A DNA stretch of 60,408 nt from Runella sp. (lineage in GTDB: Bacteria; Bacteroidota; Bacteroidia; Cytophagales; Spirosomataceae), in contig JALQYJ010000097.1 of assembly GCA_023254175.1 (NCBI GenBank), positions 1 to 60,408 of the forward strand, written 5' to 3'. Made by a program: the position numbers and the translations under genes. Numbering within the stretch: the stretch's first letter is position 1; each line of letters begins with the position of its first letter. Positions 1-7,437 of the stretch are shown piece after piece. The notes under the pieces were generated by a model. It had not been told where the DNA came from and did not search any database. It worked only from the letters and a program-made list of their open reading frames with translations.

Positions 1-507
1 CTCCCCTACCGATGTAACCCCCGGTAGCATTTGTAGACTCCGCAATACATCAACTTCTCCCATAATAGCAGGAAGTTTTTTGATGGTTTTGATATTCATC
101 TGTGTTACTCCGAGTAATGGACGAGAAACATTTTCATCAACAGACTGCGTAGAAATGACCACTTCTTCTAACTCTTTTGCAACACTTAAAAGCTTTATAT
201 CAAGTCGAATATTTTTATCTAGATGTAATTTAGTACGAAAAGGCCTATAACCCAATCGACTAATAACAATACTATAATCTGATTCAGTAAGCATGATGGT
301 AAATGTCCCTGTTGAATCGGTATATAGGCCCGTTTTATCAAAATTTATTCGAATCGCAACGTTAGAAATGGGCTCCCCCGTGGTAGAATCTCGAAAAATG
401 CCGCTTAATTCAAAGGAACGCGTAGGTAATTGTTTTGTACGCTGTTGTGCCGATACAGCTCCCGCCAAGCCTATCAGCAATATAAAAAGTAAGTAGTTAA
501 GTTTCAT
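1..507 (-). CDS. TonB-dependent receptor, N-terminal part (cut by window edge)
   Basis: The reading frame starts at the ATG at 507 and runs off the window. Residues 1-21 form a signal peptide ending in VSAQ. About residues 33-110 are a carboxypeptidase-D-like regulatory beta-sandwich (ELSGIFRDSTTGEPI, then an SRLGYRPF segment). Next come a TonB-box-like stretch (LEEVVIST) and the start of the plug domain, with the family pattern LPAIMGEVDVLRSLQMLPGV. Such receptors sit in the outer membrane and import ligands using TonB energy. The substrate cannot be told from this fragment. It lies 60 bp downstream of a DUF4249 gene on the same strand, a common pairing in Cytophagales, so the two are probably co-transcribed. 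The family call is firm; the ligand is unknown. Confidence 0.85.
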   Translation of the reverse strand, partial: MKLNYLLFILLIGLAGAVSAQQRTKQLPTRSFELSGIFRDSTTGEPISNVAIRINFDKTGLYTDSTGTFTIMLTESDYSIVISRLGYRPFRTKLHLDKNIRLDIKLLSVAKELEEVVISTQSVDENVSRPLLGVTQMNIKTIKKLPAIMGEVDVLRSLQMLPGVTSVGE

Positions 508-567
508 TAGTAACAATTGGTCGTTGACTGTGAAAAATTGATGGTTTACATTCCCTCATTTACCTCA

Positions 568-1692
568 TTAAAAGGGCCACCCTTGTGGCTTTATAGAAGT
601 ACGTGATTTACTCAAAACACAGGGGTAAACTGGCGGACGAAAAGGAGTAGCAGGTTCTAAGTTCATTTCTCTACCCAAAATAGGTACCAAGTACGCATCT
701 TTATAGATACTTCTGTCGACCCAATATCGAGATGTACGGCTACTAGCAGCGCCAAAATAGCCAATCACTTTTTCATTCGGATTGGTTACGTTTACAATAT
801 TCCCAATAATAGGTGCAGGAGGTGTATCGGCCAAAGTACCCGTAGTTTGGTTTTGATTACTCATCAATTTATAATATAAGTATGCTTCTTGGGTTACCCC
901 TACTTGTTCAATTTCAATCAACGCCCCTTTATAGGAGTGATAGGGCACTTTAGCAATAAGTCGCCCTTGAACGCCTCGACCATTCGCAAATTCGTCGGAG
1001 TAGATATTTACGTCTGAATTGTAATAAACCTCCCAACAGGCTTTATCACACAGATAATCGTAAGTGGGTGGATTTCTAGAGTTTATTCTAACACAAACGC
1101 CCCCATTTCCTGACAATTGGCCTTCTTGACAGGTAATACAAACTGGCTGATCTTCATAACGTTTCCAACGCCATAGGTAATAATTTTTGCTTTCTTGAGG
1201 GTCATCAAAATCGATATACACATCGACTGTTGAACCTATAACCCGTTTCCCTTTCGGGTCCAGTAATCCATTTTGGTCGAATTTTTGATATACTTTTTTA
1301 ATTTCAGGAACTCCATGGAGTGTCTCTTTAGTAGATTCATACTCCTGCCCCTCAGGAGTACGAAAACGAAGTTGATACGTTTGACCCACTTTTCCCTTAA
1401 ACGAACTAGCAGGTGCATACACTCCCTCCACTTGCTCTTTCATAGGTACGACAGAGCCATCGCTTGCAACCAATTCGGCAGTACACCCCACCAATGGCAC
1501 CGAATAAAAGTTACTTGAAGAGTTTTTTGATTTGCTGATACTCACTGTGGTACCTGCATCGTCAGTAACAAAACCCTCTACTGTGAGTAGTTCGGCATTC
1601 AATTGGTAGTGTACATCGTAAGTTTCGACGCAGGCATACAATACAAGTACATTTAGCAAAATTAACAATCGAGCATGTAAACGAATTTTCAT
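568..1692 (-). CDS. DUF4249 family outer-membrane-associated lipoprotein
   Basis: This 374-residue protein starts MKIRLHARLLILLNVLVLYAC, a lipoprotein-type signal with Cys21 as the likely lipidated residue. The mature start (LLTVEGFVTDDAGTTVSIS) is the typical DUF4249 opening, and the C-terminus has the usual RTSIKPQGW ending. Six cysteines lie in the middle (around residues 184-220), probably as disulfides. DUF4249 proteins are encoded beside TonB-dependent receptors in Bacteroidota. Their job is not established; a surface partner of the receptor is the usual guess. The receptor gene follows 60 bp downstream. A decayed copy of the same family's C-terminus lies immediately upstream, so this was once a longer array. 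Confidence 0.8.
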   Translation of the reverse strand: MKIRLHARLLILLNVLVLYACVETYDVHYQLNAELLTVEGFVTDDAGTTVSISKSKNSSSNFYSVPLVGCTAELVASDGSVVPMKEQVEGVYAPASSFKGKVGQTYQLRFRTPEGQEYESTKETLHGVPEIKKVYQKFDQNGLLDPKGKRVIGSTVDVYIDFDDPQESKNYYLWRWKRYEDQPVCITCQEGQLSGNGGVCVRINSRNPPTYDYLCDKACWEVYYNSDVNIYSDEFANGRGVQGRLIAKVPYHSYKGALIEIEQVGVTQEAYLYYKLMSNQNQTTGTLADTPPAPIIGNIVNVTNPNEKVIGYFGAASSRTSRYWVDRSIYKDAYLVPILGREMNLEPATPFRPPVYPCVLSKSRTSIKPQGWPF

Positions 1693-1742
1693 AAATTACT
1701 GATAGGTTAATAACTTTGGTGATTATACGAATAAGGAAGGGG

Positions 1743-2003
1743 CTACAATCGCCATCCTTCAGAACGAACGGGGGTGCGGTTCGCACTTTGAATACATGGG
1801 GCAAATGGTGGAAGAACCCCAAACAGTGATGAAGTTGGCGGTGATTCTGACTCGAGATTAGGATTACGTCCCAACATTAAGTAACGATGGGCATCGGTGT
1901 AGGGTCGCTTATCGATAAAAATTAGCAACACACGTATAGAAACAAAAAACTGGCACAAATAGAGGAAGTTGCTTTGTGTAAAAACATTCCGAAATGTAAC
2001 CAT
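1743..2003 (-). pseudogene. Remnant of a second DUF4249 gene (C-terminal ~75 codons)
   Basis: An open frame on the minus strand ends APCIQSANRTPVRSEGW. This aligns with the end of the intact DUF4249 protein next door (YPCVLSKSRTSIKPQGW). Further back, FIDKRPYTDA corresponds to WVDRSIYKDA in the intact copy. Only the last quarter of the gene is left, with no plausible N-terminus, signal peptide or start. It is on the same strand as, and 51 bp upstream of, the intact copy. The homology is read by eye, and I infer a truncated duplicate rather than a functional small protein. Confidence 0.6.
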
Positions 2004-2229
2004 TTAGGCTGAATTTTTTCATTTTTATCGCATTTAGTCTACTTATTTTACTACAATGTGCAGACTAATCACCTGAATTCATCGATGAATCAATGAGATT
2101 TTTCTTCTTTTCTTCGCTGGCAATTGCCTGATTCATTGTTTATCTTACTCACCAATTCTAAAACCATTTCCGATGAAAGCTCTCATTCCCAGTACCCTAG
2201 CGATATATTTAGTTTTGGGAGCTTGAAAA

Positions 2230-2333
2230 ACTATGATGTACGCTGCCATGATAATCTTGGAGTGGCATTATTGGCCGAAGGTTTCCATTTTAAAATACCA
2301 AAAGGTTATATCTATTTCTCAATGGACTTATAA
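2230..2333 (+). pseudogene. Fragment of a TerC-family membrane protein gene
   Basis: The reading frame gives LGVALLAEGFHFKIPKGYIY followed by FSM and then a stop. This matches the highly recognisable last transmembrane segment of TerC-family integral membrane proteins (family pattern AEGFHFHIPKGYIYFAM). The preceding residues AMIIL lie in another frame, so there is at least one frameshift. Nothing else of the roughly 250-residue gene is present. Recognition rests on this short motif only. TerC proteins are membrane proteins implicated in metal homeostasis, but this fragment cannot be functional. Confidence 0.5.
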
Positions 2334-2339
2334 TAATTA

Positions 2340-2417
2340 TTCACGCAAAGACGCACTAACGTAAAGAATATCAAATATTGATTACTCAACGATTTTGCGA
2401 CTTTGCGTAAATTCTAA
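2340..2417. repeat. Imperfect inverted repeat built on ACGCAAAG
   Basis: The left arm reads TTCACGCAAAGACGCA and the right arm GCGACTTTGCGTAAA, so the element folds into an imperfect hairpin. It sits at the 3' end of the T9SS protein gene (minus strand), where it could also act in transcription termination. A related copy lies at 30837-30910. Confidence 0.5.
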
Positions 2418-4780
2418 GGACGAATAACTACTTTTTGGGACAACTTCTTTTCTCCCAGTTGGGTTTTGAGCCAATAGATTCCCGCAGTAGTTTTTACCGT
2501 TACTCGACCATTCCCATGATTGACCGGCAATTCGTTCCCCATCAAATCATAAAGGTGAACCTGCGCTTCTTCCCAACCCTCTGGAAGTTTCAATTCAAAT
2601 TCTCCCCAATTAGGATTAGGCGACACTAGCAACGCTATTTCTGTTGTACCCTCTATCCCTAGCGGCTGTACTATTTCCACAGTCAACGGAGGCGAGATTC
2701 GACTGCAACCGTCTTTGGTCACTTTTACCGAAAAAGTCCCACTTTCGACCGTTTCTAAACTCGACGTGGTAGCGCCTCCAATTTCTTGGCCGTTTTTTAG
2801 CCATTGGTGCGTTAAGCCCACGCCTTCGTTGGCTTGCAGTTTTGCTTTATTTGGAGCGTACACAGGAGGAGGAGTCACCAAAGAAACCGAGGCAATTGGA
2901 GGTGGTTTCACTTCGATGGTCGAAGAAGTCGAGCTTGTACCACACACCGAATCCCGTAAAGTCACTCGGTACACTCCTTCCGTAGTAGTCTCAAATATGT
3001 TTTGACGGTTGGTAATAATTGTTTGCCCGTCGCGCTGCCATTGGTACGACAAAAAACCAGTAAAATCAGCGTTTGCAACCATTTTTACCGTTTGTCCGCT
3101 GCACAGCGAGGGAGAGTTCGTTGAAAGCGAAGCCGCTAATTGAGCATAACAAGGCCGCGAAATTTTGATAACCGAAGTACTGTAGTCTATATTAGATTGA
3201 TTTCCGAACGCAGCATTTTTACTTGCAGTCAAAACCATTGAAGTCAACAAATACGCATCTTTTGAGTCTTTTGAAGGATACGTTCCTGCTAAAAAACGCA
3301 CTTGGTAATTCGGTTCGTTGACGGGCAAAGTAATAGGTGCCCGCCACATCATTTTCCCCTCTTTGGTATACTTTGTCAGGCTAAATGTATTCACCACATC
3401 CAGCCCCCACGCCCCTAAAAAATCACTGACTTTTGGGTTCTGAATCGAAAACGTTTCTGTCAAAAGTAGGTTTTCATCCCTATCTTCACTAACAACGGCA
3501 CGCGACGACGGGCGGTTGATGGTCCAAGCAATTTCTCCTTGTGGGTTAACGGCATACAGTTTATCTAACGTTGTGCCATATAACCACCCATTTTTACTTT
3601 CTAGTAGGTGAAAAAGCGTCAATTTTGCTTTCTCTCTTCCCGTGGGCGAGAGTAACACTAATTGATACTGATTGAGATAGTGAGTATAAGCTACAATATT
3701 TCCAGTTGAAGTAATTTTTACTTGCTCAAGATACGAGGGCATTTGATAGCTCCACTCGCGGGTTCCTGTTTTACTGTATTTTGCAAAAAATGGCGAAAAT
3801 ATATTTTTATTAAACAGCACAAAGCCTTCATCGGCTGTTTTCTGAATATCTGCCCCACCAAAATTGAAATTATTAAAACCAGGCATCGATAGCATCACTT
3901 CCTTACTTTTTTTGCCTTCTCCCGAATACGTTAACAAACGACCGACCGAATCTCGTTGAGTTAAAACGTACCATTGCCCCTCTGCATCCGTCCCAATTAC
4001 CTTTGTGGTAGCAAGAGGAGATTCAATCGTTACGCTCCATTTTTCTGTACCGTCTCCTTTAACTACCTTCAAGTCAACTTTCTGCGAAAGAATTGTACTA
4101 GAATTATTGAAATCGTAAATAGTTCTAAAACTAATAAAAGCAGCCTCTTCGCCTTGGTACTTAGGTAAAGCGGCACTCATTACATTCCAATTTGTTTGAT
4201 TTTGAGAACGTGAATAACTCTCCGTAGCTATGGCCCAAACTCGCCTGCCTTGTGCATCTAAACGAACCAAAGAGTCGCTATTATCTCCTGTGTTTTTTGA
4301 TGTACTCATCATCAACGACCCATTTGGCTGAGGGTTGACTGAAGTAATATATGCAGGGTTTTGTTGAGTGATTTGTCCTATTTTGTTAAAATCAGGAGAA
4401 TAATAGGTTGTTGTTGTGTAAAACTTTTGAGTGGTTTCATCCCACCCGCTAGCCAACTTAGAAAAATACCCATTTACGAGAGGAAATCCCATTTCAGCCC
4501 CTAACGTATATCGTCCTTCTGTCTTATACAATGAATCACGGGCTATGCCTCGATAAACGATGGCTGTACTGCACCTAGAAGCACAAAGGCGATATGGAAA
4601 ATTAAAGATAATAGTACCACCAGTAGAAACCCTACTCACAGGCCAACCTAACGCGACTTCACCCGACAACGAAGGGCCGTAGTTTTTATTCCACTGATTT
4701 CGAATTTCTAACGGTTCTTGTGCTTGTAACGTCAGCGAACAAATGAAGTAAAAAATGTACGTAATTTTTTTTTTCATCAT
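2414..4780 (-). CDS. T9SS-secreted protein with Ig-like region and type A sorting domain
   Basis: A 788-residue exported protein. I start it at the ATG at 4780 (MMKKKITYIFYFICSLTLQAQ), because the 32 codons upstream do not resemble a signal peptide and the next ATG follows at once. Residues about 20-520 form a repetitive beta-rich region with tryptophan and sugar-propeller-like repeats and no recognised catalytic motif. Residues about 550-710 look like two Ig/PKD-type repeats (SLCSGQTVKMVANADFTG and SVSLVTPPPVYAPNKAKL) with paired cysteines. The last 80 residues are a type A T9SS C-terminal sorting domain (VSPNPNWGEFEL, then VHLYDLMGNELP and GIYWLK). The protein should be exported by Sec, then secreted or surface-anchored by the Por machinery. 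Role unknown, perhaps adhesion. A TAnnTTTG box lies 26 bp upstream. Confidence 0.8.
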   Translation of the reverse strand: MMKKKITYIFYFICSLTLQAQEPLEIRNQWNKNYGPSLSGEVALGWPVSRVSTGGTIIFNFPYRLCASRCSTAIVYRGIARDSLYKTEGRYTLGAEMGFPLVNGYFSKLASGWDETTQKFYTTTTYYSPDFNKIGQITQQNPAYITSVNPQPNGSLMMSTSKNTGDNSDSLVRLDAQGRRVWAIATESYSRSQNQTNWNVMSAALPKYQGEEAAFISFRTIYDFNNSSTILSQKVDLKVVKGDGTEKWSVTIESPLATTKVIGTDAEGQWYVLTQRDSVGRLLTYSGEGKKSKEVMLSMPGFNNFNFGGADIQKTADEGFVLFNKNIFSPFFAKYSKTGTREWSYQMPSYLEQVKITSTGNIVAYTHYLNQYQLVLLSPTGREKAKLTLFHLLESKNGWLYGTTLDKLYAVNPQGEIAWTINRPSSRAVVSEDRDENLLLTETFSIQNPKVSDFLGAWGLDVVNTFSLTKYTKEGKMMWRAPITLPVNEPNYQVRFLAGTYPSKDSKDAYLLTSMVLTASKNAAFGNQSNIDYSTSVIKISRPCYAQLAASLSTNSPSLCSGQTVKMVANADFTGFLSYQWQRDGQTIITNRQNIFETTTEGVYRVTLRDSVCGTSSTSSTIEVKPPPIASVSLVTPPPVYAPNKAKLQANEGVGLTHQWLKNGQEIGGATTSSLETVESGTFSVKVTKDGCSRISPPLTVEIVQPLGIEGTTEIALLVSPNPNWGEFELKLPEGWEEAQVHLYDLMGNELPVNHGNGRVTVKTTAGIYWLKTQLGEKKLSQKVVIRP

Positions 4781-4805
4781 GACTATTTTTACTGAATGGT
4801 ACAAA

Positions 4806-4813
4806 CAAATATA
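4806..4813 (-). promoter_or_regulatory. Bacteroidota -7 promoter box for the T9SS protein gene
   Basis: On the minus strand the box reads TATATTTG, matching TAnnTTTG exactly. A TTG sits 22 bp further upstream in the -33 position. The gene's ATG is at 4780. Confidence 0.55.
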
Positions 4814-4914
4814 AGGCCAAACTTTTGGGGAAATACAAGAAAAAGCGAACCTACCTAACAGGTAAGTTCGCCACAATGATTATTCTCAAAATAGAGTTAA
4901 ACCTGCGTTAAGGC

Positions 4915-5160
4915 TTACTCTACATCCCAAATTATATCTTTACGATTCTCTACCCCTACCGATAAGCGAACCATACTTTCGGTCAATTCGCAAGCCTTTT
5001 ACTCTTTTTATGACTTCTTTATTTCCACAAACGGCGCCTGCTATCACATAGCTATGCCCACCGCCAACACATATCAATCAAAGCATTGGATTAGCAGGGG
5101 TTTCATCGTAAATCATTAAATTAGCCAAACTTGAAACATTGGTAACGCGCAAAGTTCGTT
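4915..5160 (-). pseudogene. Remnant of a transsulfuration (cystathionine gamma-synthase/methionine gamma-lyase) gene
   Basis: Minus-strand translation gives three recognisable blocks of a PLP-dependent transsulfuration enzyme in the right order: LANLMIYDETPANPML; then, after an in-frame stop, GGHSYVIAGAVCGNKEVIKR (the GHSD(V)xxGA region after the PLP lysine); then, after a frameshift, CELTESMVRLSVGVENRKDI and the natural C-terminus IIWDVE. The parts between the blocks, including the PLP-lysine segment, are deleted. The original family is about 390-430 residues, so only about 80 codons survive. This is clearly non-functional. Which member of the family it was cannot be decided. Confidence 0.65.
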
Positions 5161-5204
5161 TTTAATAATCGAAATAAAACATTCGACGACTTTACTGCTT
5201 GAAT

Positions 5205-5242
5205 AAACAGAGAGCCGACTCACTAGAATCGGCTCTCTGTTT
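5205..5242 (-). terminator. Intrinsic terminator of the RRM protein gene
   Basis: A perfect 14-bp inverted repeat (AAACAGAGAGCCGA with its complement) surrounds a 10-nt loop. It lies just past the stop of the RRM gene at 5258. Confidence 0.8.
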
Positions 5243-5257
5243 CAATATGTTTTAAGC

Positions 5258-5650
5258 TTACCAGCGCTTTTTGAAATCGTTGTCACGTCCACCACCGTAG
5301 CCTCCGCCACCGCCGCGATTTCCACCACCGTAGCCTCCACCGCCACCGCGGTTTCCACCACCGAAGTTACCACCGCCAGAGCGAGGGCGATCTTCACGTG
5401 GGCGTTCGTCACGTGGACGAGCTTCGTTTACTACCAACACTCTTCCTAAAAACTCATAGCCATTGAGTTGTGAAATCGCTTGATTTCCCTCTTCATCGTT
5501 AGGCATCTCGACAAACGCAAAACCACGGCTTTTACCCGTAAACTTGTCAATAATGATGCGGGCAGTGGTCACTTCTCCAAATTCCGCGAATAATCCGTTT
5601 AATTCATCATCGTTCGCCTTGAACGAGACATTAGCTACATAAATGTTCAT
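5258..5650 (-). CDS. RNA-binding protein with one RRM and Gly-rich tail
   Basis: 130 residues. Residues 1-80 are a single RNA recognition motif: RNP2 is IYVANV (residues 3-8) and RNP1 is SRGFAFVEM (about 42-50), with the aromatic residues that stack on RNA present. Residues 80-130 are an Arg/Gly-rich tail containing two copies of a GGGNRGGGGGYG unit. This resembles the small glycine-rich RRM proteins of cyanobacteria and Bacteroidota, which act on RNA in the cytoplasm and are often cold-responsive. Single gene with its own promoter box at 5778-5785 and its own terminator. The leader of roughly 120 nt is long for this genome and could carry temperature- or auto-regulation (inference). Confidence 0.9.
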   Translation of the reverse strand: MNIYVANVSFKANDDELNGLFAEFGEVTTARIIIDKFTGKSRGFAFVEMPNDEEGNQAISQLNGYEFLGRVLVVNEARPRDERPREDRPRSGGGNFGGGNRGGGGGYGGGNRGGGGGYGGGRDNDFKKRW

Positions 5651-5777
5651 TGTACATTAATTTGAAATAATGAGACTAGGTATGCTTAGGACGGCCTTCA
5701 ATTTACAACTCCGTCTAGCAAATGACAAATACATAGCAATGCAGTCGAGAGAAACAGAGAAACTACCTATAGCGAAA

Positions 5778-5785
5778 CAAATATA
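5778..5785 (-). promoter_or_regulatory. -7 box for the RRM protein gene
   Basis: The box reads TATATTTG on the minus strand, an exact TAnnTTTG match. It predicts a 5' leader of about 120 nt before the ATG at 5650. I see no clear -33 box. Confidence 0.5.
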
Positions 5786-5926
5786 AAATTAATTTCGGCT
5801 TTATTCATAAAAAAAACAATGTTTTTTGAAGTTTTTTAAACGAGCAAGCAACCTTATCCTTTTTTTTTGCGTACATACTGTTGCAAACCAAGGTAATTGG
5901 TCAAATTATTTTAGGAACGCACACAC

Positions 5927-5965
5927 AAAAGTAGTAGATGGCATTTGCTATCCACTACTTTTTTT
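5927..5965. terminator. Hairpin with T-run upstream of murA
   Basis: AAAAGTAGT.GAT pairs with ATC.ACTACTTTTT with one mismatch, followed by a run of T on the plus strand and preceded by a run of A. It looks like a bidirectional terminator. No intact gene ends here, so it may be the leftover of a lost gene. Confidence 0.5.
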
Positions 5966-5987
5966 ATGGCCTTGTCCCTTCAGTCGG

Positions 5988-6019
5988 TTGTTATCATTTT
6001 TAAAAAAATGGTAGCTTTG
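5988..6019 (+). promoter_or_regulatory. murA promoter (-33 TTG, -7 TAGCTTTG)
   Basis: TTG at 5988-5990, a 21-bp spacer, then TAGCTTTG at 6012-6019, an exact TAnnTTTG. The murA ATG is 57 bp downstream of the box. Confidence 0.6.
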
Positions 6020-6075
6020 CAGAAATCATTGAACCGCAAGTTTATTTAACTCCCCATAACGCTTATTTCCAAAAT

Positions 6076-7383
6076 ATGGCTTCATTCAAAATAGCAGGTG
6101 GGCATTCGTTGAAAGGTGAGATTACTCCCCAAGGTGCCAAAAACGAAGCACTACAGATTTTATGTGCTGTCTTATTGACCAAAGAACCTGTTACTATTCA
6201 TAATATTCCTAACATTCGCGACGTCAATCAACTTATTGATTTATTAGGCGATTTGGGGGTAAAACGTACTCGTTTAAGCGATTCTTCGATTCGATTTGAA
6301 GCATCTGACGTCAATCTCGAATTTATGGAAACTGAGATGTATCGCCAAAAAGCTGCCGCCCTTCGTGGGTCAGTAATGCTTTTAGGACCGATGCTTGCTC
6401 GTTTCAAAAAAGGACGTATTCCACGCCCAGGTGGCGACAAAATCGGCCGTCGTCGCTTGGATACCCACTTTTTAGGATTTGAGCGTTTAGGCGCTAAATT
6501 TGAATACGATGCCAATGATGGTGGGTTTTATCAAGTAGACGCCAGCGGATTAAAAGGAGTGTACATGTTGCTCGATGAAGCTTCCGTAACAGGTACTGCC
6601 AACATTTTGATGGCAGCCGTGATGGCAGAAGGTGTTACTACCATTTACAACGCAGCTTGTGAGCCTTATTTACAACAACTTTGTAAAATGTTGAACCGCA
6701 TGGGGGCCAAAATTTCTGGTGTTGGTTCAAACTTACTTACCATTGAAGGCGTAGCTGAGCTTCAAGGTACAGAACACACAATGCTGCCAGATATGATTGA
6801 GATTGGTTCTTTCATCGGATTGGCCGCCATGACAAAGAGTGAAATTACCATCAAAAACTGCTCTATTCCTGATTTAGGGGTCATTCCAGGGGTCTTCCAA
6901 AAATTGGGTATTCAAATGGAATTCCGTGGCGATGATATTTTTATCCCTTCTCAAGAACACTATGAGGTTGAATCATTTATCGATGGCTCTATGCTTGTCG
7001 TTGCCGATGCTCCTTGGCCAGGTTTCACGCCCGACCTACTAAGTATTGTTCTTGTAACCGCAATTCAAGCCAAAGGAACGGTCTTAATTCACCAAAAAAT
7101 GTTTGAAAGTCGTTTGTTCTTTGTCGACAAACTGATTGAAATGGGTGCCCAAATTATTCTTTGTGACCCTCACCGCGCCACTGTAGTAGGTCTTAACCGC
7201 GCAACTCAGCTCCGTGGTATCCGTATGACATCGCCTGATATTCGTGCGGGGGTTTCGTTATTAATTGCCGCGTTGTCAGCCAAAGGAGTAAGTATCATTG
7301 ACAATATTGAACAAATTGACCGTGGTTATCAAAACATTGATACCCGTTTAAATGCCATCGGAGCCGATATTGTTCGCCTTTAA
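6076..7383 (+). CDS. murA: UDP-N-acetylglucosamine 1-carboxyvinyltransferase (MurA)
   Basis: 435 residues, full length. MurA transfers enolpyruvate from PEP to UDP-GlcNAc, the first committed step of peptidoglycan synthesis, in the cytoplasm. The N-terminal PQGAKNEAL motif has the conserved Lys/Asn pair, and SPDIRAGVSLL holds the conserved PEP-contacting Arg. The active-site loop reads PGGDKIGRRRLDTHF: the position of the usual catalytic cysteine (Cys115 in E. coli) is Asp121. A natural Cys-to-Asp change is known in Mycobacterium and Chlamydia MurA, where the enzyme works but is not inactivated by fosfomycin. This strain is therefore predicted to have fosfomycin-insensitive MurA (inference). 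It is monocistronic with its own promoter. Confidence 0.95.
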   Translation: MASFKIAGGHSLKGEITPQGAKNEALQILCAVLLTKEPVTIHNIPNIRDVNQLIDLLGDLGVKRTRLSDSSIRFEASDVNLEFMETEMYRQKAAALRGSVMLLGPMLARFKKGRIPRPGGDKIGRRRLDTHFLGFERLGAKFEYDANDGGFYQVDASGLKGVYMLLDEASVTGTANILMAAVMAEGVTTIYNAACEPYLQQLCKMLNRMGAKISGVGSNLLTIEGVAELQGTEHTMLPDMIEIGSFIGLAAMTKSEITIKNCSIPDLGVIPGVFQKLGIQMEFRGDDIFIPSQEHYEVESFIDGSMLVVADAPWPGFTPDLLSIVLVTAIQAKGTVLIHQKMFESRLFFVDKLIEMGAQIILCDPHRATVVGLNRATQLRGIRMTSPDIRAGVSLLIAALSAKGVSIIDNIEQIDRGYQNIDTRLNAIGADIVRL

Positions 7384-7437
7384 TACCTTACGTAGTCCAA
7401 ACCATATCTGCCGAAAGGCACCCTATTAAAAATCAAC

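Noticed and set aside
5258-5410. Tandem Gly-codon repeats as a CRISPR-like or satellite array
   Set aside because: They encode the Gly/Arg-rich tail of the RRM protein; no spacers and no cas genes.
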